Below are positions 15,734 through 18,778 of a DNA stretch of 18,778 bases, in pieces. Both the position numbers and the translations under genes were made by a program. Within the stretch, counting starts at the first letter, position 1. The number at the start of each line of letters is the position of its first letter. The notes under the pieces are model-generated. The model was not told the DNA's origin. It did no database searches and saw only the letters and a program-made list of their open reading frames with translations. Source of the stretch: an uncultured Bifidobacterium sp. (GTDB lineage: Bacteria; Actinomycetota; Actinomycetes; Actinomycetales; Bifidobacteriaceae); NCBI RefSeq assembly GCF_949292005.1, contig NZ_CASEXV010000031.1, positions 1 to 18,778 of the forward strand, written 5' to 3'.

Positions 15734-15745
15734 CGTTATCATTCG
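15734..15745 (+). repeat. 12-bp direct repeat CGTTATCATTCG, right copy
   Basis: Identical to 14859-14870. It is followed by a short stretch (15746-15770) containing a CCCTC/GAGGG dyad (15748-15752 and 15764-15768), which lies 35 nt past the 3' end of tRNA-Gly and could weakly terminate it. Confidence 0.35.
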
Positions 15746-15806
15746 AACCCTCGGGCGACCTCTGAGGGGCTTGATAAACGTTGGCATGAAGTCATTCCGG
15801 CAATGG

Positions 15807-15877
15807 AGCGGATGACGGGAGTCGAACCCGCCTCTGAAGCTTGGGAAGCTTCCGTTCTACCGATGAACTACATCCGC
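15807..15877 (-). tRNA. tRNA-Gly, anticodon CCC
   Basis: Reading the - strand from 15877, the cloverleaf has a 7-bp acceptor stem (GCGGATG pairing with CATCCGC), D-arm GTTCATCGGTAGAAC, anticodon arm GAAGC-TTCCCAA-GCTTC with anticodon CCC, a short variable loop, and T-arm CGGGTTCGACTCCCG. The discriminator is T and an encoded CCA follows at 15804-15806. It decodes GGG glycine codons. All stems pair, so it is functional by inspection. Confidence 0.96.
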
Positions 15878-15908
15878 GGATGCCCATCTTTCAGGCATAC
15901 AAATGGAT

Positions 15909-15937
15909 ACTATAGCACGACTCCCCTCGGCCGTCAC
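15909..15937 (-). promoter_or_regulatory. Predicted promoter of tRNA-Gly
   Basis: On the - strand, GTGACG (15932-15937) and TATAGT (15909-15914) are separated by exactly 17 bp, close to TTGACA/TATAAT. The -10 box lies about 31 nt before the mature tRNA 5' end, a normal length for a processed leader. Confidence 0.6.
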
Positions 15938-15971
15938 GACCTCATCCGGCATCGGAAGCCACGTCGTTCCA

Positions 15972-16907
15972 TCACCGGAACGACGACGTTCCGTGTGGAC
16001 CGCGCATCTCGGACGCACGCATCTCACGCGCCATCTGCATCAGCCGTGAGATGCGGTCGGCAGTGGATGGATGAGTGGAGAACAGCCTGGAGAGCCCCCC
16101 TGCGGAGAACGGATTCGCGATCATCATGGCCGACACGGACTGCGTCCCCGCCGTCTGCTTCATGGGACGCTCGCCTGCACCGATGGTGATCTTGTTCAAC
16201 GCCGAGGCCAGGGCCTCGGGGTCCCCAGTCAGCCTGCTACCGTCCTCGTCGGCGTCGTACTCGCGCGTTCGTGAGATGGCCATCTGTATCAGCGCGGCTC
16301 CGATGGGTGCGAGAATCATGCTCAGAATCAGCCCGATGGCCCCCAACGGACTTGAATCCCGGTCGCTTCTGCGGCCTCCTCCCAAGTACATCAGCGAGTA
16401 TCCCAGATAGGTGATGACGGTCGCCATGGCGGATGCTATTGCGGAGGTGAGGATGTCATGGTTGTAGACGTGCATGAGCTCATGGCCGAGGACCCCGCGT
16501 AGCTCGCGCTCGTTGAGTATTTCGAGGATTCCTTGGGTGCAGCAGACCGCCGCACGGTTCTCGTTACGTCCCGTGGCGAAGGCGTTGGGGCTTTCAGTCG
16601 GCGCGATGTAGATGCGTGGCATGGGCTTTCCCGCCTTGGCGGACAGCTCACGCACGATTCCGTAAAGCACAGGCGCCTCCTGCTCGCTGACGGCACGCGC
16701 GCGCATGGACGCGATCGCTAGCCTGTCGGAGAACCAGTACGATCCGAAGGTCGTCACCAAACCGATGACGATATACACGCTCAACGTGGAGGTGGTGCCA
16801 TCCGCCAGCCACCATATACCCATGATGATCGCCCACATCAGCCCAAAAAGCAGGGTGGTCTTGAGGCCGTTGAAATGGCCCCGCACATGCACGTCGCCGT
16901 CACTCAT
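15972..16907 (-). CDS. htpX: HtpX-like membrane-bound zinc metalloprotease
   Basis: An M48-family protease of the cytoplasmic membrane, known in other bacteria to degrade misfolded membrane proteins. From the ATG at 16907 it has 311 residues: two N-terminal membrane segments (about 17-34 and 42-60), the catalytic HELMH motif (142-146, in GVLGHELMHVYNHD), two more hydrophobic segments (about 155-175 and 188-212), and the third zinc ligand Glu216 in SRTREYDADEDG. PTESPNAFATGRN (103-115) and FSTHPSTADRI near the C-terminus are also family signatures. The start gives the usual MSDGDVHVRGHFNGLKT N-terminus. No Shine-Dalgarno sequence is visible, but TAGGCT stands 7 nt before the ATG, which suggests a leaderless mRNA. 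Confidence 0.94.
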   Translation of the reverse strand: MSDGDVHVRGHFNGLKTTLLFGLMWAIIMGIWWLADGTTSTLSVYIVIGLVTTFGSYWFSDRLAIASMRARAVSEQEAPVLYGIVRELSAKAGKPMPRIYIAPTESPNAFATGRNENRAAVCCTQGILEILNERELRGVLGHELMHVYNHDILTSAIASAMATVITYLGYSLMYLGGGRRSDRDSSPLGAIGLILSMILAPIGAALIQMAISRTREYDADEDGSRLTGDPEALASALNKITIGAGERPMKQTAGTQSVSAMMIANPFSAGGLSRLFSTHPSTADRISRLMQMAREMRASEMRGPHGTSSFR

Positions 16908-16914
16908 GCGTAAG

Positions 16915-16920
16915 AGCCTA
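16915..16920 (-). promoter_or_regulatory. Candidate -10 box TAGGCT of htpX (leaderless start)
   Basis: TAGGCT on the - strand ends exactly 7 nt before the htpX ATG, so transcription would begin at or next to the start codon. No good -35 box is seen upstream. The same box and gap occur before fprA. Confidence 0.4.
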
Positions 16921-16996
16921 TCCACGACCGCTGAACAATTGCTGGACGTTCTCCGAGGGAGCAACCGTCATCGGCAGGACGAATCGAACCGAGCCC

Positions 16997-18439
16997 TCAC
17001 CCGCGGGCCAAGCCCCGCATCTGCTCGGGATCAATGACCTTCTTGTGCTCCCGGCCCTCTTTGGCCCCTTGCGACCTTTCGAAAGCGTCGATGCGCTTCC
17101 ATCCGGCGAAATCGATGGGCGACACCCCTCGCTGGGCAAGCAGACGGTCAACGGATTCGGGATCGCGGTCGGATGCGATTCTTCCCCCATCGGCCGCCGC
17201 GGCAAGATCCTCAAGCATATGTGTGACGATGGCGAGCGCGTCCGATTTCGTCGATCCGATCAATCCGACGGGGCCGCGCTTGGCCCATCCCGTCGAGTAC
17301 AGCCGTGGACGGACGCTTCCGTTCTCGGACGCCTCGGTGAGAATCCGCCCCTCGCTGTTGGCAAGAGTGGCCCGACGTTCGTCATAGGCGATCCCCGGAG
17401 CGGCGGCGGGCTTGTATCCGATCGCATGATAGACGGCCTGCACGGGTATGTCCTTGAACTCGCCGGTCCGCGTCATCGTCCCGTCGGCGCGGGTGACGGT
17501 GCGTTCCACGCGAATCGCGGCGACCTCGCCGTCCTCGCCGACGATCTCGACGGGGGCCGTGTTGAAATGCAGGAAGTACTTCCGATCCGCGGGATTCCCT
17601 TCGAAGTCGACGTCTCCGTCATCCTCCATGTCCTCGGCCATCTCCCGGATGGCGAACAGCTCCTCGACCATCTGGCGAGTGAGCTTGTCGCGCCCGGCCG
17701 CCTCGACGGTCTCGTCATCGAGATCGAAATCGTCCTCGTCGATGATCAACTGGACTCCGGGAAGCTTCTCCAGCTCGCGAAGCTCCTGCACCGAGAACTT
17801 CGCCTGGGCGACTCCACGACGGACGAGCAGATGGAGCTCACGGGCCTTGTTGGCCTTGATGCCTTCGTATACGTTATCGGGAATGTCGGTGCGACTTTTC
17901 AGATCGTCGGCGTCGCGCATGAGTTCGCGAGCCACGTCCATCGCGACGTTGCCGCCGCCGATGACGGCCACGCTCTCCGCGTCCAACGGCCACCGCCTGG
18001 CTCCCGTGGGATACCCGTCATACCATTCGACGAATCTCGCCGCCCCGTAGACGCCGTCAAGCTCCGTTCCGGGGATGGGGAGAGGTTTGTCCTCGACCGC
18101 GCCCGTGGCGAACAGGACGGCGTCATAGCGCTCGAGAAGGTCCTCCAGCGTCAGATTCCTGCCGAATTCGACGTCGCAGTACAGATGAATGTCGGGATTG
18201 TCCAGCGTCTTCTCCAACGCGTCCGCGATGAATTTGATGCTCGGATGATCGGGCGCCACGCCATAGCGAACCAGACCGAACGGGACGGGAAGCTTCTCGA
18301 AGAGATCGATGCGGGCTTTGTCGCCCAATCCCATGTCCGCGCCGATCTTGCGCAGTTGACGCAGGAGGATGTCGGATGAGTAGACGCCTGCCGGGCCGGC
18401 GCCGATGACGGCGATGCGAAGTTCAGAGTTCTCAGTCAC
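16997..18439 (-). CDS. fprA: Ferredoxin/adrenodoxin-NADP(+) reductase, FprA type
   Basis: A cytoplasmic FAD flavoprotein that passes electrons between NADPH and ferredoxin, of the adrenodoxin-reductase type common in actinobacteria. It has 480 residues. FAD-binding Rossmann motif VIGAGPAGVYSSDILLR (11-27), PVPFGLVRYGVAPDHPSIK (51-69), ATGAVEDKPLPIPG (111-124), NADP-binding motif VIGGGNVAMDVARELMR (159-175), LLVRRGVAQAKFSVQELREL, and the C-terminal GWAKRGPVGLIGSTKSDA signature. A long acidic insert (IDEDDFDLDDETVE and EDMEDDGDVDFEG) lies in the middle. The start is GTG at 18439 with no Shine-Dalgarno sequence; a promoter ending 7 nt upstream points to leaderless translation. It lies 89 bp upstream of htpX on the same strand. 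Confidence 0.95.
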   Translation of the reverse strand: MTENSELRIAVIGAGPAGVYSSDILLRQLRKIGADMGLGDKARIDLFEKLPVPFGLVRYGVAPDHPSIKFIADALEKTLDNPDIHLYCDVEFGRNLTLEDLLERYDAVLFATGAVEDKPLPIPGTELDGVYGAARFVEWYDGYPTGARRWPLDAESVAVIGGGNVAMDVARELMRDADDLKSRTDIPDNVYEGIKANKARELHLLVRRGVAQAKFSVQELRELEKLPGVQLIIDEDDFDLDDETVEAAGRDKLTRQMVEELFAIREMAEDMEDDGDVDFEGNPADRKYFLHFNTAPVEIVGEDGEVAAIRVERTVTRADGTMTRTGEFKDIPVQAVYHAIGYKPAAAPGIAYDERRATLANSEGRILTEASENGSVRPRLYSTGWAKRGPVGLIGSTKSDALAIVTHMLEDLAAAADGGRIASDRDPESVDRLLAQRGVSPIDFAGWKRIDAFERSQGAKEGREHKKVIDPEQMRGLARG

Positions 18440-18446
18440 GCGCTCT

Positions 18447-18476
18447 AGCCTAATGCAATCGGCGCCATTATGTCAG
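18447..18476 (-). promoter_or_regulatory. Predicted promoter of fprA giving a leaderless transcript
   Basis: On the - strand, CTGACA (18471-18476, five of six matches to TTGACA) and TAGGCT (18447-18452) are 18 bp apart. The -10 box ends 7 nt before the GTG start codon, so the transcript should begin at the GTG itself. The rest of the 77-bp gap to the upstream gene shows no other clear signal. Confidence 0.5.
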
Positions 18477-18516
18477 GGCCCTCCGCGGTAAGCCCCAACG
18501 GCTCCTCCTCCGTCCG

Positions 18517-18778
18517 TTATCCCCTGTCGCGCGGAAGCGGAACGTCGATCAGCGCGGTGAGGGCCCAGAGGATCGACCCCACGTCGATCCCCTCCTGAAG
18601 GAACGCGCCCACCACGACGGGTATGAGGTCGAATGCGGCGGCGGCCATGCCGAGAAGCGCCAGCAGAAGTCCTCCGGCCACCGCCTGAAGCATCACGTTC
18701 ATGGTTCGTCGGGCTATCGACAGGGCCCGGTACACGGAGGCGATGTCGTCGTTCATGATGACGGCCTGGGCGGAATCG
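18517..18778 (-). CDS. Heavy-metal translocating P-type ATPase (P1B), C-terminal end, partial
   Basis: The reading frame enters from the right window edge and ends with TAA at 18517; about 87 residues are visible. DSAQAVIMNDDIASVYRAL continues the end of the phosphorylation (HAD) domain. RRTMNVMLQAVAGGLLLALLGMAAA and IPVVVGAFLQEGIDVGSILWALTAL are the last two membrane helices, with the QEGIDV pattern characteristic of P1B metal pumps (Cu, Zn/Cd or Co types). Metal specificity is set by residues outside the window. The last residues (IDVPLPRDRG) are a short tail. It lies upstream of fprA on the same strand. Confidence 0.8.
   Translation of the reverse strand, partial: DSAQAVIMNDDIASVYRALSIARRTMNVMLQAVAGGLLLALLGMAAAAFDLIPVVVGAFLQEGIDVGSILWALTALIDVPLPRDRG

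Noticed and set aside
17045..18379. 444-codon + strand open frame opposite fprA
   Set aside because: It mirrors the codon pattern of fprA, whose FAD and NADP motifs are unmistakable; the antisense product has no recognisable domain.
1..18778. CRISPR arrays, insertion sequences, transposases, prophage genes, rRNA
   Set aside because: None seen: no regular repeat-spacer pattern, no transposase or integrase motif, and no rRNA-like sequence on either strand.

Overview
The window is a stretch of a high-GC Gram-positive (actinobacterial) chromosome and fits Bifidobacterium or a close relative. Reasons: GC-rich coding sequence throughout; strong AAGGAGGT-type ribosome sites mixed with apparently leaderless starts; an actinobacterial FprA-type ferredoxin reductase; a lipoprotein solute-binding protein; and the run fba, purA, ClC channel, which I remember from bifidobacteria but could not check. 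The species cannot be named from this sequence.

Layout. (1) 1-3300, sugar region: a GH32 sucrose/fructan hydrolase on the + strand, cut by the window start and broken by a one-base frameshift near 434, converges on a DUF624/YesL-like membrane protein and a LacI-family regulator on the - strand. (2) 3418-9220, a complete branched-chain amino acid (Liv/HAAT) ABC transporter on the - strand, transcribed livH-livM-livG-livF-livK. Its LivH carries an unusual secreted N-terminal domain and Ser-rich linker, and livK probably also has its own promoter. (3) 9357-13480, still on the - strand: class II fructose-bisphosphate aldolase, adenylosuccinate synthetase and a ClC-type chloride/proton antiporter with a C-terminal RCK_C/TrkA_C domain. 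(4) 13626-14716, + strand: a nitroreductase-family flavoprotein translationally coupled to a small DUF1304 membrane protein, followed by a large two-tier hairpin. (5) 14717-15803, about 1.1 kb with no intact gene. It holds the broken remains of a GIY-YIG nuclease gene in at least three pieces and two frames, flanked by a 12-bp direct repeat and lying next to tRNA-Gly(CCC). (6) 15804-18778, - strand: tRNA-Gly, the membrane protease HtpX, FprA, and the C-terminus of a heavy-metal P-type ATPase that runs off the window.

How it works together. The Liv cassette is the main functional unit: lipoprotein LivK captures the ligand outside the cell, LivH and LivM form the channel, and LivG and LivF hydrolyse ATP. 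The rest is housekeeping metabolism (glycolysis, purine synthesis, flavin redox, membrane quality control, ion transport) plus two decaying loci, the GH32 gene and the GIY-YIG gene. The observations most worth a second look are the LivH fusion, the GIY-YIG ruin beside the tRNA, and the repeated TAGGCT box exactly 7 nt upstream of two start codons that lack a Shine-Dalgarno sequence.
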